A stretch of DNA of 64,000 nucleotides from Bryobacterales bacterium (lineage in GTDB: Bacteria; Acidobacteriota; Terriglobia; Bryobacterales; Bryobacteraceae): NCBI GenBank assembly GCA_020852175.1, contig JADZBH010000051.1, forward strand, positions 1-64,000, written 5' to 3'. Position numbers and translations under genes: made by a program. Positions 1-11,279 of this stretch are shown piece by piece. The number at the start of each line of letters is the position of its first letter. The stretch's first letter is position 1. The notes below the pieces were generated by a model. The model saw only the letters and a list, made by a program, of their open reading frames with translations, ran no database searches and was not told the origin of the DNA.

Positions 1-81
1 ACAAGCCTGCAGCGCGGGACTCGCCGTCTTGTACCGGGGCGGCTTACGGCCCTTGCGGACAAGTTGATTAAACGTCGGCAC
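1..81 (-). CDS. rpsL: 30S ribosomal protein S12, N-terminal fragment (cut by window edge)
   Basis: Reading the minus strand from 81 gives 27 codons starting [15 protein letters not shown] and continuing through [12 protein letters not shown], which is the invariant N-terminus of ribosomal protein S12 (normally [13 protein letters not shown]). The start codon is GTG (79-81), preceded by AGGAG six bases upstream, a good ribosome binding site. S12 sits at the decoding centre of the 30S subunit. The gene runs off the left edge, so the rest of the protein and its usual neighbours (rpsG, fusA) are not visible. The match is recognised by eye from a very conserved family, so confidence is high despite the short length. 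Confidence 0.93.
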   Translation of the reverse strand, partial: MPTFNQLVRKGRKPPRYKTASPALQAC

Positions 82-574
82 GTATTTCTCCTGCGATCAA
101 AACCGTTTCTAGGCGGCCCGCAAGGGCCTCAGCACGACCAGCCTGCGGCAAAACCGCAAAACTCGGCGATACCCGAGGGACCGTGAAACCAAACCGCGCC
201 CGATGACAGACGCAGCCTGGAATCCTTGAACTACCTACTCTTGAGCAAACTGCCTGCTATTGCGAGGGTTACGTTTCAGACCAGCCCATATCGGAAAAGG
301 CGTTCATGCCTGCCCGAAAGCGGGGCCGACTCCCGGCCGGGCCTTCTCTTCCACCCTTCCCCATGCGCACGTTGAGAATATCTCAACCGGCTGTGAGAAT
401 TTAGCGGGGGCGGAACGTCGAGAAGACGGTAGCCTACAGAGTAGAATCGACTACTCGCTAAACCTTCCTATCGTCTCATGGCCATCAAAAATTTGTCAAG
501 CGGGGTCTGGGCATTCAATTGCACCAGCCATCCTGCTGGCCGCAGGGTATCATCGTAGCGGACCCGTGCGCGCC
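82..574. other. Intergenic region between rpsL and the MBL-fold gene (493 bp)
   Basis: This divergent spacer should contain the promoters of rpsL (minus) and of the exported metallo-beta-lactamase-fold gene (plus). An open frame on the plus strand runs through it from 260 but has no protein-like character before the signal peptide at 575. The only structured element seen is a 17-base dyad at 371-387. I see no clear -35/-10 pair and no RNA gene. Confidence 0.6.
371..387. promoter_or_regulatory. Perfect 7-bp inverted repeat, operator-like
   Basis: GTTGAGA (371-377) and TCTCAAC (381-387) are exact reverse complements separated by ATA. There is no T-run after either arm, so it does not look like a terminator. 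It lies about 190 bases upstream of the MBL-fold gene and 290 bases upstream of rpsL. A dimeric repressor site is one reading, but no regulator is linked. Confidence 0.3.
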
Positions 575-1753
575 ATGAACTCAGGTATCCCCAGCCACTT
601 AGCTATCGCCTTCCTCCTCTGTCTGCCAGTGGCCGCGCAAACCGCGGGCCAACCCTTGCCCGCATGGACGCCCGGCACACTCGACATCCACCAAATCAAT
701 ACCGGGAAAGGGAATAGCGCGCTCTTTATCCTGCCCGACGGCACGAGTCTGCTGATCGACGCGGGCGATGGGGGACACAAACCGCCAAGGGGTACGGCGC
801 CCAAGCCCGATGGCACGCGGCCGGCCGGCGAGTGGATTGCCCGCTACGCGCGCCACATGTTGAGCCACGATGCCTCGCCCGCTATCGACTACGCCTACCT
901 CACCCACTTTCACGACGATCACATGGGTGGCATCATCGACGTGGCCCGGCACATCCCGTTCCGCGCCCTCCTCGACCGTGGCTGGCCCAGCTACGATTAC
1001 CCCGCCCCCGCGCCCGGGCTGAAGCCCTACCGTGACTTCACCCAGTCACAGGCTGCCGCGGGCGTGAAGGTGCAGCGTCTCCTTCCCGGGCGTGCGGACC
1101 AGATTGTTCTCAAGCGCGCTCCGCGCGACTATCCCAACTTCGAGATCCGCAACATCGCCGCCAACGGCGAGATCTGGACCGGCGTCGGAGCGAATACCCG
1201 CCAGCACTTCCCGCCCATCGCCGATTTGCCGCGCGACAGCCATCCCAGCGAGAACATGTGCAGCATGGCCATCCGCGTCAGCTATGGCAAGTTCGACTTC
1301 TTCACCGGAGGCGACATGCCCGGCGCGCGTCCCGAGGGCGTTCCCATCTGGAACGACGTGGAAACACCTGTCGCCCAGGTGGTGGGTCCCGTCGAGGCCA
1401 TGATCCTGAACCACCACGGCAACCGCGATTCCACTAACGCTTCCCTGCTCGGCGCCCTGCGTCCGCAGGTGTTCCTCATCTCCGTATGGACCTCCAACCA
1501 CCCGGGCGAGGATGTCTGGGCGCGCCTGAATTCCACGCGCATCTACCCAGGCCCTCGGGACATCTTCGCCACCAACATGCTGGAGGCCAATCGCATGGTG
1601 ATCGGCGATTCGCTCAACAAGCTGAAAAGCGCCCAAGGCCATATCGTGCTTCGGGTTGCGCCGGGTGGGGGGTCCTTCCGCGTCATCGTCTTAGAGGACT
1701 CGGACGAGTCCTTCCGGGTGAAGGCCATCCACGGTCCTTACCAGTCCCGCTAG
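575..1753 (+). CDS. Exported metallo-beta-lactamase-fold hydrolase (ComEC/Rec2 C-terminal-like)
   Basis: The 392-residue product starts with a Sec signal peptide (hydrophobic stretch about residues 8-20, cleavage after VAAQ). That is why ATG at 575 is chosen over upstream in-frame starts from 260, whose translation has no protein-like composition. The metal-binding signature HxHxDH is present as H111-F-H113-D-D115-H116, with the usual GxG and LIDAG strands before it and further ligand candidates in GGDMPG and NHHG later. The fold resembles the MBL domain of ComEC and other phosphodiesterase-like MBL proteins. The substrate is unknown. It has no obvious operon partner, since the efflux operon begins 133 bases downstream with its own promoter candidate. 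Confidence 0.8.
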   Translation: MNSGIPSHLAIAFLLCLPVAAQTAGQPLPAWTPGTLDIHQINTGKGNSALFILPDGTSLLIDAGDGGHKPPRGTAPKPDGTRPAGEWIARYARHMLSHDASPAIDYAYLTHFHDDHMGGIIDVARHIPFRALLDRGWPSYDYPAPAPGLKPYRDFTQSQAAAGVKVQRLLPGRADQIVLKRAPRDYPNFEIRNIAANGEIWTGVGANTRQHFPPIADLPRDSHPSENMCSMAIRVSYGKFDFFTGGDMPGARPEGVPIWNDVETPVAQVVGPVEAMILNHHGNRDSTNASLLGALRPQVFLISVWTSNHPGEDVWARLNSTRIYPGPRDIFATNMLEANRMVIGDSLNKLKSAQGHIVLRVAPGGGSFRVIVLEDSDESFRVKAIHGPYQSR

Positions 1754-1821
1754 CTCATGCCTCGCGCCCCCTTGGGAACACCAGGCCTGAATGCACGCAG
1801 TATCGGCCAGTCCTCCATGAA

Positions 1822-1830
1822 TGCTATACT
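1822..1830 (+). promoter_or_regulatory. Extended -10 promoter candidate for the RND efflux operon
   Basis: TG-C-TATACT at 1822-1830 matches the extended -10 consensus TGnTATAAT with one change. It lies 56 bases upstream of the ATG at 1887 in the 133-base gap after the MBL-fold gene. No good -35 hexamer is seen 17 bases upstream, which is tolerable for extended -10 promoters. There is no recognisable metal-regulator dyad. Confidence 0.4.
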
Positions 1831-1886
1831 CTTCTTCATCTAGCGGGTGAGGGTCATCACAAGTCGTATCGAAACTTCGCCGCCAG

Positions 1887-3158
1887 ATGAATTTATATAA
1901 ACCTTTCTGTGCCGCTTTCTTCAGGCATCCATTCCTGATTCTTCTCTTGTGCCTCGTGGCCGTGGACCCCTGCCAGCTTGATGCCGAGCAACTCACGCTG
2001 GAGCAGGCCCTGGCTTTGGCCGATGAACGCAATCCCCGGCTGAAGGCCGGGGCAGCCCGTATCGACGCTTCGGCAGCCGGAATCACCACGGCCCGCGCCT
2101 ATCCCAACCCCGAGTTTTCCGCGCAGGGGGGCGGCCAAACGTACCGAGTTCCCGGAAACGTCTCCGGGTTCGTTCAGTCCTATACCTTCTCCCAGCCCCT
2201 TGAACTGGGCGAATTGCGCCCCTCGCGCATTGCTCTGGCTGAACGCAGCCGCCAGGTGAGCACGCAGGAGTTGGCCGCGCTCCGCCTGCAAGTGCTCTCC
2301 AGCGTACGCCGCACCTATTTCCAGGCTCTGCGGTTCCAGGGCGAAACGCAGGTGTTGCGCGAAAACCAGCGCACGGTGGAGGAGTTCCGCGACCGCATCA
2401 AGGTCCGCGTCGAAGTTGGGGAGGCTGGCCGTCTGGAGCTATTCCGTGCCGATGCCGAACTGGCTACCGCCCGCACCGCCGTTCTCAGCAGCCAGCTTCG
2501 CTACGCGGGCGCACTTTCCCAGCTTCGCTCGGCCATCGGCATCCCGCTGCCCGGCGACACCGAACTCGCCGGCGGGCTCGATCCTCCTGTGCACCTCCCT
2601 CCCCTCGACCAACTCCGCAAGGAAATCGTCTCCCGCCACCCCTCCCTCAGCCGCGCCCGCTCCGAAATCCTCCGCTCCGAAGCCCGCCTCTCCCACGAAA
2701 TAGCTCAACGGCGTCCCCAGCCCTCCATCGTCGCCGGCTTCGACCGTCCACCCGACGTACCCATCTACCGCGCCGGCATCTCGATCCCTTTGCCCTTCTG
2801 GAACCGCCGCGAGGGCCAGATCGCCGAAGCCGTCGCCGCCACCCGCGCCGCCGTGGCCGATTCGGAAGGCCAACTGGCTGACCTGTTCGCCGCCGTGGAA
2901 GGCGCCTACAAGCGCTACCAACTGGCCGAGCAGCAACTGGCGACCTACCAGGAAGGCGTACTTCGCGCCACCGAGGAGGGCCTGCGCGCCGCCGAAGCGG
3001 CTTACCGCCTGGGCGAGCGCGGCATTCTCGACGTTCTCGACGCGCAGCGCATTCTTCGTACCGTCCGCCTGGAACTGCACCATGCGCAGTTCGACCGGCA
3101 ATCCGCTCTCGTCGATCTGGACGAGGCCCGTGCCACTGAATTGAGGAAGATTCCATGA
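1887..3158 (+). CDS. TolC/CzcC-family outer-membrane efflux channel
   Basis: A 423-residue protein with an N-terminal signal peptide (hydrophobic core FLILLLCLVAV) followed by two outer-membrane-efflux repeats rich in long amphipathic helices: LTLEQALALADERNP opens the first and AEAAYRLGERGILDVLDAQR closes the second. The length and repeat layout fit the CzcC/CusC group that forms the trimeric channel through the outer membrane. It is the first gene of a three-gene operon and its stop overlaps the adaptor start (ATGA, 3155-3158), so the two are probably translationally coupled. Metal export is inferred from the CzcA/CusA-type pump downstream. Confidence 0.88.
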   Translation: MNLYKPFCAAFFRHPFLILLLCLVAVDPCQLDAEQLTLEQALALADERNPRLKAGAARIDASAAGITTARAYPNPEFSAQGGGQTYRVPGNVSGFVQSYTFSQPLELGELRPSRIALAERSRQVSTQELAALRLQVLSSVRRTYFQALRFQGETQVLRENQRTVEEFRDRIKVRVEVGEAGRLELFRADAELATARTAVLSSQLRYAGALSQLRSAIGIPLPGDTELAGGLDPPVHLPPLDQLRKEIVSRHPSLSRARSEILRSEARLSHEIAQRRPQPSIVAGFDRPPDVPIYRAGISIPLPFWNRREGQIAEAVAATRAAVADSEGQLADLFAAVEGAYKRYQLAEQQLATYQEGVLRATEEGLRAAEAAYRLGERGILDVLDAQRILRTVRLELHHAQFDRQSALVDLDEARATELRKIP

Positions 3159-4336
3159 CGACGCCACGCACCTTGGGTGCGATTTTCATTGCCGCCGCCC
3201 TGGCCACGCTGGGCATGGCGGGCTGTGCCAAGAAAGAAACCAAAGCCGAAGCGCACACCCAGGCGCCTCCGCCGCGGGACCCCATGGAGATCGATCTGGA
3301 CAAGGAACTGCGCGCCCGGGTGAAGCTGGGCGAGCCCCATTGGGCCCAGGTCGGCGCCACGCTCACCGTGGCCGCCCGCGTCGAGGTGGACGAAACCCGC
3401 GTTACCCGCGTCGGATCGCCCGTCATGGGCCGGATCGCTTCGCTGTCGGTGCGCGAAGGTGAACATGTGCGCGCCGGACAGGTGCTGGCCACATTGAACA
3501 GCGTCGGCCTCTCCGAGGCGCAGTTGAACTTCCTCAAGGGCCTATCGCAAAAGCTCGTCACCGAACGTGCCGTCGTGCGGGCCCAGCAGTTGCTCAAGGC
3601 CGACGTCATCGGTTCGGCCGAGTTGCAGCGCCGTGAGGCGGAACTGGCGCAGGCCACGGCGGAACTCGCCGCCGCGCGTGACGAGTTGGAGCTGCTCGGC
3701 ATGCCCGCCGAGGCCATTGAAGCCCTGGAGCGAACGCGCAACATTCACTCGGTTTCCCGCGTCGTGGCCAGCAGCAGCGGCACGGTTCTCGAACGCCACG
3801 TCACCATCGGCCAGGTAATCCAGCCGGCGGACACCGTGTTTGAAATCGCCGACCTTTCCCACGTCTGGCTCGTCGCCGACGTGCCCGAGCAGATCGCCGG
3901 CTCCGTCGTCGTGGGAATGGCCGTCGAGGCGCAGGTGGCCGCCCTGGGGAACCAGATCTTCAGCGGTATGCTCACCTTCGTCAGCGCCACGGTGAACCCG
4001 CAAACCCGCACCGTCCGCGCGCGCATGGAGTTGGGGAATCCAGCGCGACGGTTGAAGCCCGCCATGCTCGCCACCATGGTGCTGAAGAACCAAACCGAAC
4101 GGCGCCAGGTGGTGCCTCTCGCCGCCGTCGTCCGCGAGGGCGAGGTCGAGCACGTCTTCGTGAAACTGGACGACGATACGTTCGTCCTGAAACCGGTCCA
4201 GCTTGGCCCTGAATATGGCGGCAACCGGGTCCTGCTGGAGGGCCTGCGCGAAGGCGACCAAATCATCGTCGATGGCGCCTTCCATCTGAATAACGAGCGC
4301 CGGCGGCGTGCCGTCCGCGGAAACGATGGTGACTGA
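3155..4336 (+). CDS. RND efflux periplasmic adaptor (CzcB/CusB-type), lipoprotein
   Basis: 393 residues. The N-terminus carries a signal peptide ending in a lipobox (MAGC, Cys about residue 24), so the protein is probably lipid-anchored. The middle shows the barrel-sandwich half-motif GRIASLSVREGEHVRAGQ, a coiled-coil hairpin (about residues 130-190) and the second half-motif GTVLERHVTIGQVIQPADT, then beta-barrel and membrane-proximal domains ending in ALREGDQI-like turns. It bridges the inner-membrane pump and the outer-membrane channel. It overlaps the channel gene by 4 bases and ends 3 bases before the pump gene. Confidence 0.88.
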   Translation: MTTPRTLGAIFIAAALATLGMAGCAKKETKAEAHTQAPPPRDPMEIDLDKELRARVKLGEPHWAQVGATLTVAARVEVDETRVTRVGSPVMGRIASLSVREGEHVRAGQVLATLNSVGLSEAQLNFLKGLSQKLVTERAVVRAQQLLKADVIGSAELQRREAELAQATAELAAARDELELLGMPAEAIEALERTRNIHSVSRVVASSSGTVLERHVTIGQVIQPADTVFEIADLSHVWLVADVPEQIAGSVVVGMAVEAQVAALGNQIFSGMLTFVSATVNPQTRTVRARMELGNPARRLKPAMLATMVLKNQTERRQVVPLAAVVREGEVEHVFVKLDDDTFVLKPVQLGPEYGGNRVLLEGLREGDQIIVDGAFHLNNERRRRAVRGNDGD

Positions 4337-4339
4337 CCG

Positions 4340-7474
<3,135 letters not shown>

Positions 7475-7535
7475 CACCGGCGGCGATGACATCCGCTCCG
7501 CTCGCCTGGCCTGCGAGAATAGTAAGAACGGTTCT

Positions 7536-8102
7536 ATGAAGGGCGTCATCGGGATCAGTCTCGCCGTACTCGCCGTCCTGCTCCTTGCGGGCAGCCGCTT
7601 GGCGGACACGCGCCGCGATCTGGAAATCCAGCGCCGCGCCGCCAATGCAGCCTGGGCCGAGGTGGACGTCGCGCTCGACCGGCGGGCCGGTCTGGCGCTG
7701 CGTCTTGTCGATGCCGTGCGCGATGCTTCACGCCAACCGCGTACGGGTCTCTCCGAGATCACGCAGGCCGGCCTTGCCTTCGGTGAAGTTCACTCCGCCC
7801 GGGGACGCATGGAGGCTTATGCGCGGCTCGACGCGGCGCTCTCGATGCTCCTCACCGGCATCGCGCGCGACCCGGAATTCCTCCCCGTCGAGACGCTCAA
7901 CCGCCTCCGCGACGAACTGGACACCGCGGAAAACCTCATCGCGATCAATCGCCGCAGGTACAACGACGCGGTTCAGAAGTATAATACGTCGATCGAGTTG
8001 TTCCCGAATAATATCGCCGCGTCGCTGTTTGGCTTTGCCCGCATCGACGCCTATTTTCAAACCGAACCGGCCGGACAGGATCTGCCGCAACGCAAATTGT
8101 AG
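7536..8102 (+). CDS. LemA family protein
   Basis: 188 residues with one N-terminal membrane helix (about residues 4-20) followed by an all-helical bundle. The C-terminal stretch containing RRRYNDAVQKYN and FPNNIAASLFGF matches the LemA signature (YNxxVxxYNxxIxxFPxxxxA). LemA proteins are membrane-anchored helical bundles of poorly defined role. The gene follows the efflux pump after 61 bases and precedes the aldehyde dehydrogenase by 54 bases. No TPM-domain or peptidase partner, often found beside lemA, is present here. Confidence 0.85.
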   Translation: MKGVIGISLAVLAVLLLAGSRLADTRRDLEIQRRAANAAWAEVDVALDRRAGLALRLVDAVRDASRQPRTGLSEITQAGLAFGEVHSARGRMEAYARLDAALSMLLTGIARDPEFLPVETLNRLRDELDTAENLIAINRRRYNDAVQKYNTSIELFPNNIAASLFGFARIDAYFQTEPAGQDLPQRKL

Positions 8103-8156
8103 GGGCATCCACGCGCTTCGGCGCACTGTGCCGGACCAGATAGCAGGAGAGAAATC

Positions 8157-9602
8157 ATGAACGCGGAAGTCTTTCGCAACTACATCAACGGTGAGTGGGC
8201 CGATGGCGGATATTTTGAAAATCGCAATCCGGCGGACACCGGCGAAGTGGTCGGCCAGTTCGTGAAGGCCACGGCCGGCGATGTGGCCAAGGCTGCCGAT
8301 GCCGCGCAGGCGGCTTTTCCCGGCTGGTCGAGCATGGCCGCCCCGGCGCGCGGAGCGCTGCTGTACAAGGTGGCCGACATCCTGGAGAAGAAGTTCGATC
8401 AGCTCGGCGCGGAGATGACGCGCGAAGAAGGCAAGACGCTGCCCGAAGCCAAAGGCGAGGTTCGCCGCGCCATCAATATCTTCCGGTACTTTGGCGGGGA
8501 AGGCGCGCGCATGCCCGGTATGGTCGTGCCTAGCGAGCGGGACCGCGTGCACATGTTCGCCATCCGCAAACCTATCGGCGTCATCGGCCAGATCAACCCC
8601 TGGAACTTCCCCATCGCCATTCCGGCCTGGAAGCTGGCGCCCGCGCTCATCGCCGGAAACACCGTGCTGCTGAAGCCCGCCTCCGCCGCTCCGCTCAGTT
8701 CCTGGCGCATCGTCGAAGCCTGCCATGAAGCGGGCATCCCAAAAGGCGTCGTGAACTATCTCGCGGGCTCTGGCGGCGCAATTGGCGGCGCCATCGTGAA
8801 CGCCCCGCCGGTGAAGGCCATCAGCTTCACCGGTTCCTGCGACATCGGCAACTGGATTCACGCCGAGGCTTCCAAACGCCGTTTGCGCATCCAGTTGGAG
8901 ATGGGCGGCAAGAATCCCACCATCGTCCTGGCCGACGCCGCTTTCGACGCCGCCGTCGAGAACGTCTGCAACGCCGCCTTCTTTTCCACCGGCCAAAAGT
9001 GCACCGCCACCAGCCGCGCCATCGTCGAGGATGCCATCTACGACCGGTTTGTCGAGGCGCTCGTCGCACGCACGAAGAAGTTGAGGGTGGGCAATGGCAT
9101 GGAACCCGGCATCGACATCGGCCCCGCCATCGACCAGAGCCAGCTCGACGTGAACCTGCGCTACATCGAAATTGGCCGCAAGGAGTGCGGCGAACCCTTG
9201 TGCGGCGGCAAACGTCTCACCGGCGGCGCTTACGACAAGGGCTTCTTCGTGGAACCCACCATCTTCGCCGGCGTCACGGAGAACATGACGCTTGCCCAGG
9301 AGGAGATTTTCGGCCCCGTGCTCGCCGTCATGCGCGCCAAGGATGCCGCCGACGCGCTCCGCATCGCCAACAACATCCCCTTCGGCCTGTCAGCCTCCAT
9401 CCAGACCTCGAACGTCAGCCGGGTCTTCGATTTCGTCTATGGCATGGAAGCGGGCCTGCTCACCGTCAACCTGCCCAGCGCGGGCGTCGAATACCAGCTC
9501 CCCTTCGGCGGCGTCAAGGATTCCAGCTTCGGTCCGAAGGAACAGGGCCCGGCCGCGCTGGAGTTCTACAGCGATTGGAAAACGATCTATTTGAAGTATT
9601 AA
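8157..9602 (+). CDS. NAD(P)-dependent aldehyde dehydrogenase, probable 2-oxoglutarate semialdehyde dehydrogenase
   Basis: 481 residues, the standard ALDH length. Visible are the nucleotide-site stretch PWNFPIAIPAWKLAPAL, the Glu motif LEMGGKNPTIV and the catalytic cysteine in STGQKCTATSR. AGGAG lies ten bases upstream of ATG. The next gene, 20 bases downstream, is an FAH-family protein with the hallmarks of 2-keto-3-deoxypentonate dehydratase. That pairing suggests this enzyme oxidises 2-oxoglutarate semialdehyde (2,5-dioxovalerate) to 2-oxoglutarate, the last step of the oxidative Weimberg-type pentose route. The family assignment is firm. The substrate is inferred from context. Confidence 0.82.
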   Translation: MNAEVFRNYINGEWADGGYFENRNPADTGEVVGQFVKATAGDVAKAADAAQAAFPGWSSMAAPARGALLYKVADILEKKFDQLGAEMTREEGKTLPEAKGEVRRAINIFRYFGGEGARMPGMVVPSERDRVHMFAIRKPIGVIGQINPWNFPIAIPAWKLAPALIAGNTVLLKPASAAPLSSWRIVEACHEAGIPKGVVNYLAGSGGAIGGAIVNAPPVKAISFTGSCDIGNWIHAEASKRRLRIQLEMGGKNPTIVLADAAFDAAVENVCNAAFFSTGQKCTATSRAIVEDAIYDRFVEALVARTKKLRVGNGMEPGIDIGPAIDQSQLDVNLRYIEIGRKECGEPLCGGKRLTGGAYDKGFFVEPTIFAGVTENMTLAQEEIFGPVLAVMRAKDAADALRIANNIPFGLSASIQTSNVSRVFDFVYGMEAGLLTVNLPSAGVEYQLPFGGVKDSSFGPKEQGPAALEFYSDWKTIYLKY

Positions 9603-9622
9603 CGGAAGCCACAAGAGAACCC

Positions 9623-10468
9623 ATGAAACTCGGACAAGTGAACTGGAGCGGCCGTGTCACCGCCGCGATCTTTGAAGAGGGCCAGGCGCGCGTGATCCCT
9701 TACTACACGTTGCAGGAGTTGATCCGGCGCTGCGAGGTGCAAGGCGGAAGCCTCACCACGCTGGCCAACCGTCTCGCTTCCAAACACCGCCAGCCGCTGG
9801 CTCCCGTGCTCCCCATCCACCCTAGCGAGGTGTGGGCGTGCGGCTGTACCTACGAAACCAGCGCCAGCTTTCGCGATGCCGAGCACGGCACCCGCGAAGG
9901 CTTCTACGCCTACGTCTATCGCGAACCGCGGCCGGAGAGTTTCTTCAAGGGAACCGCCCGCGTCTGCGTAGGCCACAACCAGCCCATCGGCATCCGCCCT
10001 GACTCCAAATTCACCGCTCCCGAACCGGAACTGGCCGTGGTTCTCGGCGCCGGCGGCAAGATACTCGGCTACACCCTAGCCAACGACGTCTCGGCGTGGG
10101 ACATCGAAAAAGAGAATCCGCTCTATCTGCCGCAGTCAAAGATCTACAACGCCTGCTGCGCGCTCGGTCCGTGCATCGTCACGCCCGATGAACTCACGGA
10201 CCCCTACAATCTCGACATGACCTGCACCATCCAGCGCGGCGGCGAAACCATTTTCTCCGGCTCGGTGAACACCGTGAAGCTCCACCGCAAGATCGAAACC
10301 CTGGTGGAATACGTCTTCCGCGCCAACGCCGTGCCCAGCGGCAGCGTTCTGTGCACCGGCACCGGCATCATCGTCACCGAAAAAGACGCGCTCGTTCCGG
10401 GAGACGTCGTCACCATCGCCGTCCCGGAAATCGGCACGCTCTCAAACCCCGCTCAACTCGTGCAGTAG
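9623..10468 (+). CDS. FAH-family hydratase/dehydratase, probable 2-keto-3-deoxypentonate dehydratase
   Basis: 281 residues from ATG at 9623. The open frame continues upstream into the ALDH gene but is not coding there. The fumarylacetoacetate-hydrolase fold is recognised by the metal-binding E-x-E (PEPELAVVLG) and GYTLANDVSAWDIEKENPLY. The phrase ENPLYLPQSKIY is characteristic of the 2-keto-3-deoxy-arabinonate/xylonate dehydratase branch. The reaction would be dehydration of 2-keto-3-deoxypentonate to 2-oxoglutarate semialdehyde, the substrate of the ALDH encoded just upstream. No pentose dehydrogenase or pentonate dehydratase is nearby, so the start of the route must be elsewhere. Confidence 0.8.
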   Translation: MKLGQVNWSGRVTAAIFEEGQARVIPYYTLQELIRRCEVQGGSLTTLANRLASKHRQPLAPVLPIHPSEVWACGCTYETSASFRDAEHGTREGFYAYVYREPRPESFFKGTARVCVGHNQPIGIRPDSKFTAPEPELAVVLGAGGKILGYTLANDVSAWDIEKENPLYLPQSKIYNACCALGPCIVTPDELTDPYNLDMTCTIQRGGETIFSGSVNTVKLHRKIETLVEYVFRANAVPSGSVLCTGTGIIVTEKDALVPGDVVTIAVPEIGTLSNPAQLVQ

Positions 10469-10491
10469 AGTCTCAGGCCGGGCCCGGCTCT

Positions 10492-11259
10492 TTACCCGTT
10501 CAATTGCGTGATGATCTCCCGCGCCCGGTCATACAACATCCCCGTGTCGCCCGAACACCCCAGGAAGCGCATGCCGCGCTCCCGCCAGAAACGGGCCATC
10601 TGCAATGTCCGCGTCTGCGTACCGGGCGCGATGCCCCGTTTGTTACAGCTCTCCTTGATGGCCTCCATCGCATCCACCACCGCCGGCGACTGAAACTCGC
10701 CCGGGCAGCCCAGCGAAATCGAAAGATCCGCCGGCCCAATCATGACCGCGTCGATGCCAGGCACGTCGAGCAGTTCCTCGCGCGCCTCCAGAGCCTTCTT
10801 CGTCTCGATCTGCAGCACCACCATCGTATGTTCGTTGAGATGACCGATCATCTCCGGCATCGACAACGGCTCGTGGTTGAAGTGGAACGCGTTCAGGCCG
10901 AAGCCGCGAATCCCCGCAGGCGGAAATTTGCACCAGGTCACAGCGCGTTCCAGCAGTTCGGGCGATTCCACGCGGGGGAAAATGATGCCTTGCGCGCCCA
11001 CGTCGAGTGAACGGGCCACAAGCGAATACTGCATATCCGCCACGCGCAGAATGGGAGTGAACCCCACCGATGGCGCGATGCGGCACAGGTCCTGGACCGT
11101 CTCCAGATCGAATCCGCCGTGTTCACAATCGACGAATGCCCAGTGAAAACCGGCTTGCGCCAGGATCTTCAGTACGTCCTGCGAGCGGAACTGGCCGAGG
11201 TTGGTGCCGTATTGCACCTTGCCCTCTTTCAATGCACGTTTGACAAGGTTGATGGCCAT
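10492..11259 (-). CDS. HpcH/HpaI aldolase family protein
   Basis: 255 residues of the class II pyruvate aldolase family (2-keto-3-deoxyglucarate or 4-hydroxy-2-oxoheptanedioate aldolase type). Seen are WAFVDCEHGGFDLE (catalytic/metal region), GIIFPRVES, the QIETKKALE strand carrying the metal-binding Glu, and the IGPADLSISLG loop. The enzyme would split a 2-keto-3-deoxy sugar acid into pyruvate and an aldehyde. It converges on the FAH-family gene with only 23 bases between, so it is not in the same transcript but may belong to the same sugar-acid metabolism. Substrate not determined. Confidence 0.82.
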   Translation of the reverse strand: MAINLVKRALKEGKVQYGTNLGQFRSQDVLKILAQAGFHWAFVDCEHGGFDLETVQDLCRIAPSVGFTPILRVADMQYSLVARSLDVGAQGIIFPRVESPELLERAVTWCKFPPAGIRGFGLNAFHFNHEPLSMPEMIGHLNEHTMVVLQIETKKALEAREELLDVPGIDAVMIGPADLSISLGCPGEFQSPAVVDAMEAIKESCNKRGIAPGTQTRTLQMARFWRERGMRFLGCSGDTGMLYDRAREIITQLNG

Positions 11260-11279
11260 GAACCGGCCAGCGTATCAAA

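Noticed and set aside
8999-9622. Upstream extension of the FAH-family gene into the ALDH gene
   Set aside because: The in-frame extension is Arg/His-rich and overlaps the ALDH coding sequence. The FAH fold begins at MKLGQVNWSG from 9623.
10477-10488. GCCGGGCCCGGC palindrome between converging genes as a terminator
   Set aside because: The palindrome has no loop and only a short TCTTTA follows, so it is not a convincing intrinsic terminator.
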